Assembly: GCF_042159835.1 (NCBI RefSeq)
Contig: NZ_JBBVGT010000002.1
Coordinates: 186,001-250,000, forward strand
Length of the DNA stretch: 64,000 nt
Reading direction: 5' to 3'
Origin: Albibacterium profundi
GTDB lineage: Bacteria > Bacteroidota > Bacteroidia > Sphingobacteriales > Sphingobacteriaceae
This document shows, piece by piece, positions 17,879 through 27,090 of the stretch (positions are counted from its first letter, which is position 1; each line of letters begins with the position of its first letter). Below the pieces are notes generated by a model. It worked only from the letters and a program-made list of their open reading frames with translations. It did not search any database and was not told where the DNA came from. The translations under genes and the position numbers were made by a program.

Positions 17879-18370
17879 ATGACTAAACAAGACTCATTTC
17901 AAGTTGTAAAGAAGATTTTCGAGGCTTACCTTGAAAACAAAAGCCTACGGAAGACTCCAGAGCGCTTTGCTATACTAGAAGAAATCTACTCTCGTAACGA
18001 TCACTTCGATGTGGAATCTCTCTACATCCACATGAAGAACAAAAAATACCGCGTTAGTAGAGCGACTGTTTACAATACCTTAGAGCTATTAGTTTCATGT
18101 GATTTGGTAAAGAAGCACCAATTTGGCAAGAACATGGCTCAGTTTGAAAAATCATACGGTTATAAACAACACGACCACGTAATATGCATTGAATGCAGTA
18201 AGGTAGTTGAATTTTGTGACCCTCGAATCCATCAGATTCAGACAATGATTGGCGATCTATTAAATTTTGATATCAAGCATCATTCCTTAAACCTTTATGG
18301 GGTTTGTAGTTCTTGTGCGTCGAAGCGTGCAAATCGAGAAGAAGCCTCCGTGGAAAACACCTCGTCTTAA
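17879..18370 (+). CDS. Fur-family transcriptional regulator
   Basis: This 163-residue protein has the Fur layout: a winged-helix DNA-binding domain (about 10-95; RKTPERFAILEEIYSRNDHFDVESLYIHM and VSRATVYNTLELLVSCDLV) and a dimerisation domain (about 95-150). HDHVICIECSKVVEF provides regulatory-metal ligands, and the paired CxxC motifs (CIEC, CSSC) should form a structural zinc site. It could be an iron (Fur), peroxide (PerR) or zinc (Zur) sensor; sequence alone does not decide. The gene lies between rsh and purA on the same strand, 53 bases before purA. Confidence 0.92.
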   Translation: MTKQDSFQVVKKIFEAYLENKSLRKTPERFAILEEIYSRNDHFDVESLYIHMKNKKYRVSRATVYNTLELLVSCDLVKKHQFGKNMAQFEKSYGYKQHDHVICIECSKVVEFCDPRIHQIQTMIGDLLNFDIKHHSLNLYGVCSSCASKRANREEASVENTSS

Positions 18371-18423
18371 ATCTATTTTTTAAAATTCTTACTATATAAT
18401 TCTCACTCTCTATTTTAATAACT

Positions 18424-19698
18424 ATGCAAGTTGATATACTTTTGGGCCTTCAATGGGGCGATGAAGGTAAAGGGAAAATTGTTGACGTTCTTTGCTCTCA
18501 GTATGATCTAATTGCTCGCTTTCAAGGTGGGCCTAATGCAGGACACACCTTAGAGTTCGATGGTCAAAAATATGTATTAAACACCATTCCATCGGGGATT
18601 TTCAATCCTAAAACTCTCAATTTGATTGGTAACGGTGTAGTCATCGACCCGATTATTTTAAAAAGAGAGATAGATAGTCTTAAAAAAAGCGGTTATGACC
18701 CAATTGCTGCTGGCAACTTGGTCATTGCCAGAAAAGCACATCTCATATTACCTACACATCAATTACTAGATGCGGCTTCTGAATCTAAAATGGGAGAAGC
18801 AAAAATTGGATCCACTCTGAAAGGCATTGGTCCCACCTACATGGATAAAACGGGAAGAAACGGATTGCGTGTTGGTGATACTACCCTGCGCGACTTTCAG
18901 GAACGCTATCAACGTCTCGTAGAAAAACATAAATCTATCTTATCTCACTATGGAGAGATTCCTGATTTCTCAGAAAAAGAAAAGGCTTTCTTCGAAGCCA
19001 TTGAGTTCTTAAAATCTATCCCACATGTTGATAGCGAACATTTAGTCAACCAGTATCTAAAAGAGGGAAAATCTGTGTTGGCGGAAGGTGCGCAAGGCAC
19101 GCTACTGGATATAGATTTCGGATCATACCCTTTTGTAACATCTTCTAACACCACGTCTGCGGGTGCGTGTACGGGTTTAGGGATTGCTCCAAAGACCATC
19201 GGTAAGGTTATCGGTATCTTCAAAGCTTATTGTACACGGGTTGGTGGTGGGCCGTTCCCTACTGAGCTTGACAACGAGATTGGTGAAAAATTACGGCAAA
19301 TTGGTCATGAATTTGGTGCAACCACCGGAAGATCACGTCGGACTGGCTGGATTGACATTCCGGCGTTAAAGTATGCCATTATGCTAAACGGTGTTACCGA
19401 GCTTGTGATGACCAAGGCAGACGTTTTAAGTGGTTTTGAAGAAATAAGCGTATGTACACATTATATGCACAATGGTGAAAAAATAGATTACATGCCTTAT
19501 GATATAATCACAGAGAAACCTAGCCCGGTAATTGAAAAACTACCCGGTTGGGAAGAAGATATTACGAAGATTACCAAAGAGAATGAAATACCCGAAGCTC
19601 TCAAGTCATATATTCAGTACCTAGAAGAGCAGTTAAATGTTCCAATTCGATACCTCTCAGTGGGACCGGATCGCTTACAAACATTGGTACTAGAATAG
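18424..19698 (+). CDS. purA: Adenylosuccinate synthetase
   Basis: The 424-residue protein begins MQVDILLGLQWGDEGKGKIVDVL, containing the GDEGKGK GTP/IMP loop, and continues with GGPNAGHTLEFDG, GSTLKGIGPTYMDKTGR, AEGAQGTLLDIDFGSYPFVTSS and TGRSRRTGWIDIPAL. It joins IMP and aspartate using GTP to form adenylosuccinate on the way to AMP. Length and motifs are complete. It sits 9 bases before pabB, so the two are probably co-transcribed. Confidence 0.98.
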   Translation: MQVDILLGLQWGDEGKGKIVDVLCSQYDLIARFQGGPNAGHTLEFDGQKYVLNTIPSGIFNPKTLNLIGNGVVIDPIILKREIDSLKKSGYDPIAAGNLVIARKAHLILPTHQLLDAASESKMGEAKIGSTLKGIGPTYMDKTGRNGLRVGDTTLRDFQERYQRLVEKHKSILSHYGEIPDFSEKEKAFFEAIEFLKSIPHVDSEHLVNQYLKEGKSVLAEGAQGTLLDIDFGSYPFVTSSNTTSAGACTGLGIAPKTIGKVIGIFKAYCTRVGGGPFPTELDNEIGEKLRQIGHEFGATTGRSRRTGWIDIPALKYAIMLNGVTELVMTKADVLSGFEEISVCTHYMHNGEKIDYMPYDIITEKPSPVIEKLPGWEEDITKITKENEIPEALKSYIQYLEEQLNVPIRYLSVGPDRLQTLVLE

Positions 19699-19707
19699 TT
19701 TTCAAAC

Positions 19708-20931
19708 ATGGTTTACGAACCAGACGATATTTATGCGTTTAAAGAAAAAGCCCGTTTCTGGGCTTCTTCTTTTTCTACCGTATGTATTATGGATTCAAAC
19801 GGATATCCGGATCCCTACGGTTCTTTGTCGTTTCGTATCGCTGTAGGAGAAAAGTACAGATATCAATCGTCGGGTAAAGAAAGCATTCACAAACTACAAT
19901 CCTTTCTCGATGAGCATCATGAAAACTTTATTCCTGGATATTTCTCTTATGATCAAGATACTTTTTTCTTTCTTCCTGAGACAGTCTTAACTATTAACTG
20001 TGACGCGGTAGAAGTCGAAGCTAAAAACCCAGACGAGGTTATTCGTGCTATCGAAACGACCCAAGTAGAATATCAAGGAGCCAGCTTTAAAGGAAAAATC
20101 CAGTCACGTATGTCGCGTGATGAATACCGAGATGCATTTAATTCATTAAAAAAACATATCCTACGAGGTGATATCTACGAAGTGAATCTCTGCCAAGAGT
20201 TCTACGCTGATGACGCTCAGCTAAACCCATTAGAAGCGTATATCGAATTAAACGCTGTTTCGCCTACACCTTTCTCATGTTTCTTTAAACATGATGAAAT
20301 CGCTATCATGTCTGCGTCTCCCGAACGTTTTCTATGTAGAGATAAGGATCTCGTTATTTCTCAGCCGATTAAAGGAACGGCACCTAGAGGACGTACTGAA
20401 GCAGAAGACCAAAATATCATTGAAAAATTGAAAAGCAGTCCCAAAGAACAAAGCGAGAATATTATGATTGTCGATCTTGTTCGGAACGATCTGACGATAA
20501 GCGCAGAGCTTGGTACTGTTAAGGTCGAAGAGCTTCTCGGTTTATATAGTTTCAAACAGGTACATCAACTAATATCGACAGTTAGTTGTCGTCCAAAACA
20601 GTCGATCGTTCCCACCAGTATCATCACCAACACCTTTCCTCCCGGATCAATGACAGGAGCTCCAAAAATAAGTGCAATGAAATTGATCGAACAGTATGAA
20701 GCATCTAAACGGGGAATATACTCAGGGTCCGTTGGCTATTTCCAGGGGAATAGGAAATTCGATTTTAATGTTGTAATACGTAGCTTAATCTACGATTCCA
20801 AACAACAATACCTTTCCTTTCATGTCGGCGGTGCAGTCACCGCTCAATCACACGAAGAAGAAGAATACAATGAGTGTATACTAAAAGCATCTGCCATAAG
20901 ACAGATGCTTTCTAAACATAAAACGACTTAA
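19708..20931 (+). CDS. pabB: Aminodeoxychorismate synthase component I (PabB)
   Basis: This 407-residue protein is a chorismate-utilising enzyme of the TrpE/PabB family. ILRGDIYEVNLCQEFYA, SASPERFL, LVRNDLTISAELGTV, FPPGSMTGAPKISAM and the C-terminal HVGGAVTAQSHEEEEYNE are all present. The motif PIKGTAPRG, with a lysine at residue 222 where TrpE has alanine (PIAGT), indicates PabB, in which that lysine attacks chorismate. It makes 4-amino-4-deoxychorismate for folate together with a glutamine amidotransferase not seen here. The class IV aminotransferase at 7872-8741 is a candidate for the next step. Confidence 0.92.
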   Translation: MVYEPDDIYAFKEKARFWASSFSTVCIMDSNGYPDPYGSLSFRIAVGEKYRYQSSGKESIHKLQSFLDEHHENFIPGYFSYDQDTFFFLPETVLTINCDAVEVEAKNPDEVIRAIETTQVEYQGASFKGKIQSRMSRDEYRDAFNSLKKHILRGDIYEVNLCQEFYADDAQLNPLEAYIELNAVSPTPFSCFFKHDEIAIMSASPERFLCRDKDLVISQPIKGTAPRGRTEAEDQNIIEKLKSSPKEQSENIMIVDLVRNDLTISAELGTVKVEELLGLYSFKQVHQLISTVSCRPKQSIVPTSIITNTFPPGSMTGAPKISAMKLIEQYEASKRGIYSGSVGYFQGNRKFDFNVVIRSLIYDSKQQYLSFHVGGAVTAQSHEEEEYNECILKASAIRQMLSKHKTT

Positions 20932-20957
20932 TTAATAATACCTAATAATACCGTCTG

Positions 20958-21767
20958 CTACCGAGCTTGGTAATATTTCATCGCTTCCGGTATTAACTTC
21001 TGAATGTTAGAAATCCTTCTAGCATCGCTTGGGTGAGAACTTAAGAATTCCGGTGGCGTCGCTGAACCTTCTTTTGCATCCATCATGCGTGTCCAGAATG
21101 CAGCTGCTTCATTCGGATTGTAACCCGCCATCGCCATAAAAATCAGCCCCATTCTATCGGCTTCTGATTCCTGTTTACGCGAATAGTTTAAAAGAGCCAA
21201 CTGTCCACCAATACCATACAGTTGATTTAGCACAGCCTGGGTCATCTGTGACTGTCCGGATGATGCTACCCCTACCACAGCTCCTCCTCCTTGTGCTAAC
21301 ACCATCTGAGACGCACGTTCAGCTGAATGTTTAGCAATCGCGTGAGCTATCTCATGACCCATTACTGCAGCTAATCCCGCTTCATTTTTTGTAACCGGTA
21401 ATATCCCAGTAAAAATAGCGACTTTACCACCCGGCATACACCAAGCATTAATATTTTCATCCTTTACCAGTGCAAATTCCCAATTAAAATTATACTGGTC
21501 ACCCATCCCATTTTCATTAAAATACGTAGTAATGGCTCGCGAAATTCGCTGCCCTACTCTCTGAACTTCGTTTGCATCTGATGTTCCGGTAATAACCGTC
21601 GTTTCCGCACTATTTAAAAATTCCTTATAAGCTAACGAAGCTTGCTCCCGCAGTCCACTATCGTCTATTAGGCTCAACTGCTTCCGACCCGTGAAAGGTA
21701 CCGTTGAGCACGCACTTATTAACCCGACTATTATAAAACTGCAAATTATTTTTTGTAAATTTTTCAT
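20958..21767 (-). CDS. M48-family metalloprotease lipoprotein
   Basis: From the Met at 21767 the protein has 269 residues. It starts with a lipoprotein signal ending LISAC (lipidated Cys near residue 20), so it should be anchored in a membrane facing the periplasm. The zinc motif HEIAHAIAKHSAER near residue 135 and the downstream ESEADRMGLIFMAMAGYNP (third ligand, Glu) identify an M48 peptidase of the LoiP/YcaL type, usually linked to envelope protein quality control. SSHPSDARRISNIQKLIPEA closes the domain. A Met three codons upstream (21776) is an alternative start. It converges with pabB. Confidence 0.92.
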   Translation of the reverse strand: MKNLQKIICSFIIVGLISACSTVPFTGRKQLSLIDDSGLREQASLAYKEFLNSAETTVITGTSDANEVQRVGQRISRAITTYFNENGMGDQYNFNWEFALVKDENINAWCMPGGKVAIFTGILPVTKNEAGLAAVMGHEIAHAIAKHSAERASQMVLAQGGGAVVGVASSGQSQMTQAVLNQLYGIGGQLALLNYSRKQESEADRMGLIFMAMAGYNPNEAAAFWTRMMDAKEGSATPPEFLSSHPSDARRISNIQKLIPEAMKYYQAR

Positions 21768-21839
21768 CGTACCCATAATTAAATGTCTATCAAAAAATAA
21801 AAAAGCAATTTATATGCCACGAAGAAAACTGTGAAAAAT

Positions 21840-22481
21840 TTATTTCTTTCGGAAGAGATTAACTTTCGACTCTCGACCCTTAAGGAGTCGCTCTATATTC
21901 TTCTGATGCGTAATAAGAATCAGTGTACAGATACAAATACCGTATAAAAGGATCGATTTTACCGAGGTGTGAAAGACAAAAGAAAGGCTAAACGGAAATG
22001 CAAAACCAGCTGATATAGAACTGAGAGACACGTATCGCGTCGTTAATAAAACTAAAATAAAAACGCCTACACAAATCATGGCCGCTCCAAAATGAATTGC
22101 CAGCACCATACCAAACAGCGTAGCGACACCTTTGCCACCCCTAAAGCCTGCAAACAAAGGGAACAAGTGTCCTAAAACTGCAATAACCCCCAAAATCAAC
22201 TGGTAATTAATAAAGAGAATCGAACTTTCAGGTCCAGTCACTGATACACCAATAAAATAAGCTAGGTTGGTCGCCGTCCACCCCTTCGTTATGTCGATAA
22301 CCATCACCGCGACCCCAGCTTTAGGACCTAACACTCTAAACGTATTGGTTGCACCGGCATTTCCACTTCCAAACTCGCGAACATCCACTCCATAAAAGGA
22401 TTGACCAAGCCAAACGGCTGTTGGGATAGATCCGAATAAATAGGCAGCTAATAACGCTAAAATGGAGGCAAAAGATATCAT
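21840..22481 (-). CDS. plsY: Acyl-phosphate glycerol-3-phosphate acyltransferase PlsY
   Basis: The 213-residue, highly hydrophobic protein has the three PlsY motifs: LFGSIPTAVWLGQ with DVREFGSGNAGATNTFRVLG near the N-terminus, HLFPLFAGFRGGKGVATLFG in the middle and THQKNIERLLKGRESK at the C-terminus, with about five membrane helices. It transfers the acyl group from acyl-phosphate to glycerol-3-phosphate to form lysophosphatidate, the first step of phospholipid synthesis. Its start overlaps the stop of nadC by four bases, indicating translational coupling. Confidence 0.96.
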   Translation of the reverse strand: MISFASILALLAAYLFGSIPTAVWLGQSFYGVDVREFGSGNAGATNTFRVLGPKAGVAVMVIDITKGWTATNLAYFIGVSVTGPESSILFINYQLILGVIAVLGHLFPLFAGFRGGKGVATLFGMVLAIHFGAAMICVGVFILVLLTTRYVSLSSISAGFAFPFSLSFVFHTSVKSILLYGICICTLILITHQKNIERLLKGRESKVNLFRKK

Positions 22482-23347
22482 TTATCTACCGGCTTTTTTA
22501 CACTTTTCAGGCTAATATCTAAACTTTTCACAGAATGGGTTAAAGCTCCCATTGATATATAATCCACGCCACAAAGCGCGTAGCTATATGCATTTTCAAA
22601 GGTGATCCCGCCTGACGCTTCCGAAACAAAACGCCCGTCGACCAACTCTACTGCCTCTTTAAGTACATCTAGCTCGAAGTTGTCCAATAGAATTCGTTCC
22701 ACCCCGCCATGCTCAATCACTTCGTTCAGCTCTTGGAGATCACGCACCTCTATTTCTATATCGATAGGTTTATTTAAGGTCTTTCGGTAACTATTTGCAG
22801 CGTCTAATGCCTTTTTGATACCACCCGCGAAGTCCACGTGATTATCTTTAATGAGGATCATATCATATAGGCCGAATCGGTGATTTACACCTCCTCCGAT
22901 CCGAACAGCCTCCTTTTCAAGAAAACGCAAGCCGGGTGTTGTTTTCCGAGTATCTAGGACTTTGGTCTTCGTCTCAGCCAACGACTGCACTACCTTATTT
23001 GTTACTGTTGCGATGCCACTCATCCGTTGCATAATATTCAGAACCAGTCGCTCTGCCAACAGGATACTATGCACACTACCTTCGAGTTCAAGAATAATAT
23101 CACCAAATTTAATACGATCCCCGTCAGAAGCCAGAGGATTTACATCAAGGTCTTTATCGATCTGTTGGAATATAGCTAGAGCCACATTCACTCCCGCCAA
23201 GACACCCTCCTCCTTCACAAGCATATATGCTTTCCCGGTACTTCCCTGCGGTATCGTAGACAATGACGTATAATCCCCATCGCCAACATCTTCTCTTATA
23301 GCCATTTCAACGAACTGATGTAGCGCGTTCTTTCCTATCTGATCCAT
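22478..23347 (-). CDS. nadC: Nicotinate-nucleotide pyrophosphorylase (carboxylating)
   Basis: From the Met at 23347 the protein has 289 residues; the open frame extends ten codons further upstream to 23377, but homologues start close to MDQIGKNALHQFVEMAI. The quinolinate phosphoribosyltransferase pattern is clear: REDVGDGDYTSLSTIP, LAERLVLNIMQRMSGIAT, VLDTRKTTPGLRFLEKEAV, GGGVNHRFGLYDMILIKDNH and the C-terminal EASGGITFENAYSYALCGVDYISMG. It converts quinolinate and PRPP to nicotinate mononucleotide for NAD synthesis. The DUF4783 gene lies upstream and plsY overlaps downstream, an arrangement I recall from related Bacteroidota. Confidence 0.96.
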   Translation of the reverse strand: MDQIGKNALHQFVEMAIREDVGDGDYTSLSTIPQGSTGKAYMLVKEEGVLAGVNVALAIFQQIDKDLDVNPLASDGDRIKFGDIILELEGSVHSILLAERLVLNIMQRMSGIATVTNKVVQSLAETKTKVLDTRKTTPGLRFLEKEAVRIGGGVNHRFGLYDMILIKDNHVDFAGGIKKALDAANSYRKTLNKPIDIEIEVRDLQELNEVIEHGGVERILLDNFELDVLKEAVELVDGRFVSEASGGITFENAYSYALCGVDYISMGALTHSVKSLDISLKSVKKPVDK

Positions 23348-23417
23348 ATCGATTATTTTTCGTGTCAAAAATAACAAATTGCCGTGAAAAATAACGTTAA
23401 TTTACAAAATGACCACC

Positions 23418-23810
23418 CTATTCTATTGCTTTTTCAATCCTTAGCTCCACAATTTGAGCCGTATTGTTATCCACTCGGATCGAATAAGAAACGCGGAACT
23501 TACCTTGATTTGTGGCCAATTCAATAACCGCATGTTTATAGGTCGTGCTGTTATTTAGCCGATGAATAATTTTCGCCGCACGCGGCTCATGAGTAGTTAA
23601 AAAACGGTTTAGTATAATCTCAGCCTGTACTTTAGAGTAAACGTTACTGTCATTTAAAATGGAAAAATTGATGGTTGACGCGAAATGTTCGGAAATCTCC
23701 TTCGTCTTGCCGGTCTGAAAATGACTAGCTATTTCTTCAATAATATCACCCTCCATGTGTGAAAACATGAAAAAAACCAGTAATACCGTTTTTAAAAGAA
23801 AAACTTTCAT
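23418..23810 (-). CDS. DUF4783 domain-containing secreted protein
   Basis: This 130-residue protein begins with an uncleaved or cleaved signal segment (MKVFLLKTVLLVFFMFSHME), followed by a small NTF2-like domain: DIIEEIASHFQTGKTKEISEHF, AEIILNRFLTTHEPRAAKIIH and a C-terminal strand pair. This matches DUF4783, a Bacteroidota family of unknown function often encoded just upstream of nadC, as here (70 bases). Membership of the periplasmic NTF2-like fold is inferred from family resemblance. Confidence 0.85.
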   Translation of the reverse strand: MKVFLLKTVLLVFFMFSHMEGDIIEEIASHFQTGKTKEISEHFASTINFSILNDSNVYSKVQAEIILNRFLTTHEPRAAKIIHRLNNSTTYKHAVIELATNQGKFRVSYSIRVDNNTAQIVELRIEKAIE

Positions 23811-23926
23811 TTATGAGTAGTCTATTAAAATATAGTCTTGTTATTAAAATCTATTTTTTAGCACTAAAAATATGCCAGTAATTTTAAAACACGCCGCCAT
23901 TCCTATTCTACTCGTTTAATTATTTG

Positions 23927-23934
23927 TAAATTTG
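23927..23934 (+). promoter_or_regulatory. -7 box upstream of gpmI
   Basis: TAAATTTG matches the TAnnTTTG consensus and sits 24 bases before the gpmI ATG in the 147-base divergent gap with the DUF4783 gene. No TTTG is visible about 20 bases upstream, so this is a partial match. Confidence 0.45.
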
Positions 23935-23957
23935 TCTTAATATAATAATACAAATAG

Positions 23958-25484
23958 ATGCAAAATAATAAAAAAGTAATGCTGATGATCCTCGACGGCT
24001 GGGGATACGGTAAGCACAATACCGGGAACGCTGTTGAAGCAGCCAATACTCCTTTCTTTGACAGTTTAATAAGCGATTATCCACACTCGCAGTTACAAGC
24101 ATCGGGTGAATCTGTTGGTTTGCCAGATGGACAAATGGGGAACTCAGAAGTTGGACACATGAACTTAGGTGCCGGGCGCATAGTATATCAAGAACTTGGA
24201 CGTATAAATAAAAGCATCCAAGATGACGAACTTAAAAACAATGAAACTTTAGTTAAAGCGTTCGAATACGCTAAAGCAAATAATAAAAACACACACTTTA
24301 TCGGTCTCTTGTCTGATGGCGGCGTGCATTCACACATCAATCATCTTATCGGACTCATAAAAGCGGCGAAAGGGGCAAACTTAGATCATGTATATATACA
24401 CGCATTTTTAGATGGTCGTGATACTGACCCTAACGCAGGTAAGGGTCATATTGAAACATTAGCGAGTAAGCTTTCCGAAATAGGAACTGGAGCGATTGCT
24501 AGCGCCATCGGCCGCTATTATGCAATGGACCGAGACAACCGCTGGGAGCGCGTACAACAAGCATACGACCTACTGGTTTCTGGTAAAGGCACACCAACAA
24601 CGAATATGGCAGAGGCTGTCAATGCATCCTATAAAGACGGTGTAACCGATGAATTTGTAAAACCCATTGTAGCTGTAGACGGCGATGGAACACCGTTAGC
24701 GACAATTGAAGAAGGCGATGTCGTTATTTGTTATAACTTCAGAACAGATCGCGCGAGGGAAATTACAACTGCATTAACCCAAAAGCCCATTCCTGAGTTT
24801 GGTATGCATCCGTTGGCCTTACATTATGTGACGATGACTACATATGATGAAACCTTCGCCAATGTGAATGTTATTTTCAAAAAAGATGATATCACCCAAA
24901 CCCTCGGTGAGGTTCTAGAAAAAAACGGAAAAACACAAGTACGAATTGCAGAAACAGAAAAATACCCACACGTAACATTTTTCTTTTCCGGCGGTCGCGA
25001 AAAGGAATTCATCAACGAAAGACGATTATTAATTCCATCGCCCAAGGTGGCCACTTATGATCTGCAACCGGAGATGAGCGCACAGGGCATTGCCGATGCT
25101 ATCTGCACAGATATTGAAAACAATCAACCAGATTTCATCTGTTTAAATTTTGCTAATCCGGATATGGTTGGTCACACAGGCGTGTTCGAAGCAGTTGTAA
25201 AAGCAGTTGAGAAGGTCGATCAATGTTGCCAACAGACGGTAGCGTGCGGATTAAAACACGGATATTCTTTTATCATCCTTGCGGATCATGGGAATGCTGA
25301 ATTTATGGTCAATGAAGATGGAACGGTCAATACTGCGCATACAACCAACCTTGTCCCTTGTATATTAATCGATGAAGATTATAAGACCATTGCTGACGGG
25401 AAACTGGGTGACATTGCCCCTACTGTATTAAAGATGCTTCAAGTACCAATACCCGAAGCCATGACCGGAAACCCTTTAGTGTAA
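23958..25484 (+). CDS. gpmI: 2,3-bisphosphoglycerate-independent phosphoglycerate mutase
   Basis: The 508-residue protein has MLMILDGWGYG (metal-binding Asp), PDGQMGNSEVGHMNLGAGR with the phosphorylated serine at residue 63, FLDGRDTDPNAGKGHIETL, GRYYAMDRDNRWERV, VICYNFRTDRAREIT, ANPDMVGHTGVFEA and LADHGNAEFMV, the full two-manganese iPGM signature. It interconverts 3- and 2-phosphoglycerate in glycolysis and gluconeogenesis without a bisphosphate cofactor. A lipoprotein gene follows after 20 bases, so the two are probably transcribed together up to the terminator at about 26100. Confidence 0.98.
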   Translation: MQNNKKVMLMILDGWGYGKHNTGNAVEAANTPFFDSLISDYPHSQLQASGESVGLPDGQMGNSEVGHMNLGAGRIVYQELGRINKSIQDDELKNNETLVKAFEYAKANNKNTHFIGLLSDGGVHSHINHLIGLIKAAKGANLDHVYIHAFLDGRDTDPNAGKGHIETLASKLSEIGTGAIASAIGRYYAMDRDNRWERVQQAYDLLVSGKGTPTTNMAEAVNASYKDGVTDEFVKPIVAVDGDGTPLATIEEGDVVICYNFRTDRAREITTALTQKPIPEFGMHPLALHYVTMTTYDETFANVNVIFKKDDITQTLGEVLEKNGKTQVRIAETEKYPHVTFFFSGGREKEFINERRLLIPSPKVATYDLQPEMSAQGIADAICTDIENNQPDFICLNFANPDMVGHTGVFEAVVKAVEKVDQCCQQTVACGLKHGYSFIILADHGNAEFMVNEDGTVNTAHTTNLVPCILIDEDYKTIADGKLGDIAPTVLKMLQVPIPEAMTGNPLV

Positions 25485-25504
25485 GTAAATACGAATTAAC
25501 ACAA

Positions 25505-26044
25505 ATGCGAAAATTATTCGTTCTCCTCACTGTTGTAGGTAGTTTTTTAGGTGCGTGCAGCGGAAGTAATTCAAACGCGCCCAATTTACAGACAGATGTA
25601 TATTTCGATATCAAAGGCTTTTTTGAAGAAGAAGCCCATCGTTTATCGCAAGACACCAATTTAATACATAAAGAGATCTCTAGAAACGGTGGAGAGAAAG
25701 AAAGCAAGTCACTCTTAATTAAAGACTGGCTCAAAGAGTTCAGCCTTTTTATCGAATCAGACATCAATAAACCTGCGTGGACTTCAAGCTATGAGGTTAG
25801 CCATGAAGGTGATGCTATTGTATACACATCCAATGATCCTGAGCTCAGGACAAAAAAAATCCGCATAGAAAAAGACGGCGAAACAGTAGAATCTATTATT
25901 ATTCACAATGAGGTTGAGAACAAGTTGTACAAAAGTATAGAGGAACTGTATTACTCTCCAGACTCTATTTACCGGATCGAGAAACTACAAGACGTAAGGG
26001 TTATTGGTGCGAATCATTACCTTATAACGGGCAGTTTCAATTAA
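25505..26044 (+). CDS. Lipoprotein of unknown function
   Basis: The 179-residue protein starts MRKLFVLLTVVGSFLGACSG, a lipoprotein signal with the lipobox LGAC and the lipidated cysteine at residue 18. The mature part is hydrophilic, with DVYFDIKGFFEEEAHRLSQ, IKDWLKEFSLFIESDINKPAW and ELRTKKIRIEKDGETVESI, ending in LITGSFN; it looks like a small mixed alpha/beta domain. I do not recognise a named family, although similar lipoproteins are seen beside gpmI in Bacteroidota. It lies 20 bases after gpmI and ends before a strong bidirectional terminator. Confidence 0.8.
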   Translation: MRKLFVLLTVVGSFLGACSGSNSNAPNLQTDVYFDIKGFFEEEAHRLSQDTNLIHKEISRNGGEKESKSLLIKDWLKEFSLFIESDINKPAWTSSYEVSHEGDAIVYTSNDPELRTKKIRIEKDGETVESIIIHNEVENKLYKSIEELYYSPDSIYRIEKLQDVRVIGANHYLITGSFN

Positions 26045-26065
26045 AAGTCTGCAGGTCGCGTTAAT

Positions 26066-26107
26066 AAAAAAAAGCCTTGCAGACGAGATTCTGCAAGGCT
26101 TTTTTTT
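26066..26107. terminator. Bidirectional intrinsic terminator
   Basis: AAAGCCTTGCAGA (26071-26083) pairs perfectly with TCTGCAAGGCTTT (26090-26102) around a six-base loop. A-rich sequence lies on the left and eight T on the right, so it works in both directions, serving the convergent lipoprotein gene and TPR gene. Confidence 0.93.
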
Positions 26108-26123
26108 ATCTGTATAAAGGCTA

Positions 26124-26795
26124 TTATAAACTAGACTTGTATACTTTTAATTTTTTAAGCTCTAAGTTCAAATCCTTTCTAGCTGGATTCTTCGCTAAAA
26201 CAGTCTCTAAATCTTTAATAGAACCTTCATAATAAGTTGCGGCCGCCTCTTTATCATAATTTTTTGAAGTTGGTGTTCCAATCAGATTTCCAAGATCACG
26301 ATAAGCCAGCGCACGGTTTTGATATAGTTTCATATCGTCTCCATCCAGTGCAATTGCCTTGTTATAATCGGCGATACTCGCTTCCAGTAAATCTGCTCTC
26401 TGCTTATCACTTAACTTAGATCCAGGTTCAATTGCTAAGGTATTTGCAACTTTCGCGCGGTAATAATGTGCATTTACATCATCCGGTCTACCTTTCAATA
26501 CGGTCGAAAAAGACTCGATCGACTTTTTATACTCACCGATCTGATATTGAGAATAACCTAACATATACATCATATCCAAATTATCCTTTTCATCAGGCAA
26601 TGCTTTCTCCAAATTCTCAACTGCAGTTTTAAAGTCGCCGTCAATCAATGCTTTCTGTCCCATCTTTACATAAGGGTTCGTACTTTCGATATTCTGTCCG
26701 CTCTGTGCAAACGCAAAACTTCCAAACAATGAGAGCACACCTACCAGTACTGTCTTCTTCGCAGCTCTGCGAATTTTATCCAACTTAATTTCCAT
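26124..26795 (-). CDS. Secreted TPR-repeat protein
   Basis: From the Met at 26795 the protein has 223 residues. It begins MEIKLDKIRRAAKKTVLVGV and continues with a hydrophobic stretch ending in FAFAQ, a signal peptide. The mature part has at least three tetratricopeptide repeats: NPYVKMGQKALIDGDFKTAV, NLDMMYMLGYSQYQIGEYKK and DVNAHYYRAKVANTL, with further repeat-like helices to about 200. A periplasmic scaffold is expected; the partner is unknown. The frame is open upstream to 26843, but the hydrophobic signal fits the internal Met better. Confidence 0.85.
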   Translation of the reverse strand: MEIKLDKIRRAAKKTVLVGVLSLFGSFAFAQSGQNIESTNPYVKMGQKALIDGDFKTAVENLEKALPDEKDNLDMMYMLGYSQYQIGEYKKSIESFSTVLKGRPDDVNAHYYRAKVANTLAIEPGSKLSDKQRADLLEASIADYNKAIALDGDDMKLYQNRALAYRDLGNLIGTPTSKNYDKEAAATYYEGSIKDLETVLAKNPARKDLNLELKKLKVYKSSL

Positions 26796-26850
26796 AAAAT
26801 AATTTTCTAGCTTAATTTTTAAACCTAATCTAAAGTTAGTCATTTCCGAT

Positions 26851-26858
26851 CAAAGCTA
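26851..26858 (-). promoter_or_regulatory. -7 box upstream of the TPR gene
   Basis: The reverse strand reads TAGCTTTG here, matching TAnnTTTG, about 55 bases before the ATG at 26795. It lies within the longer open frame, which again favours the internal start. No clear -33 TTTG was found. The rest of the 295-base gap to lon shows no gene and no convincing lon promoter. Confidence 0.4.
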
Positions 26859-27090
26859 TTGATTAAATAACTAACTCTTTTGATTTTTTTGAGGAAGTTG
26901 CAAAAACGATACCGAAATTTATTCTCACCTGACTTGACACAGAAAATTTGTCGCCTTTCCATGCTATTTTCTGATTGGCATAAGCCTTGCGTATACAATG
27001 AATTAATCGTTTAATATAACAAATAGAAGTCCTTGCGGTCATTATGTCAGACCCGGGTCTATCAAACAATATAAAAAAACATCAAACTCC

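Noticed and set aside
26796..27090. Search for a small gene, tRNA or lon heat-shock promoter in this 295-base gap.
   Set aside because: Apart from the reverse -7 box at 26851-26858 I found no tRNA fold, coding frame or clear lon promoter.
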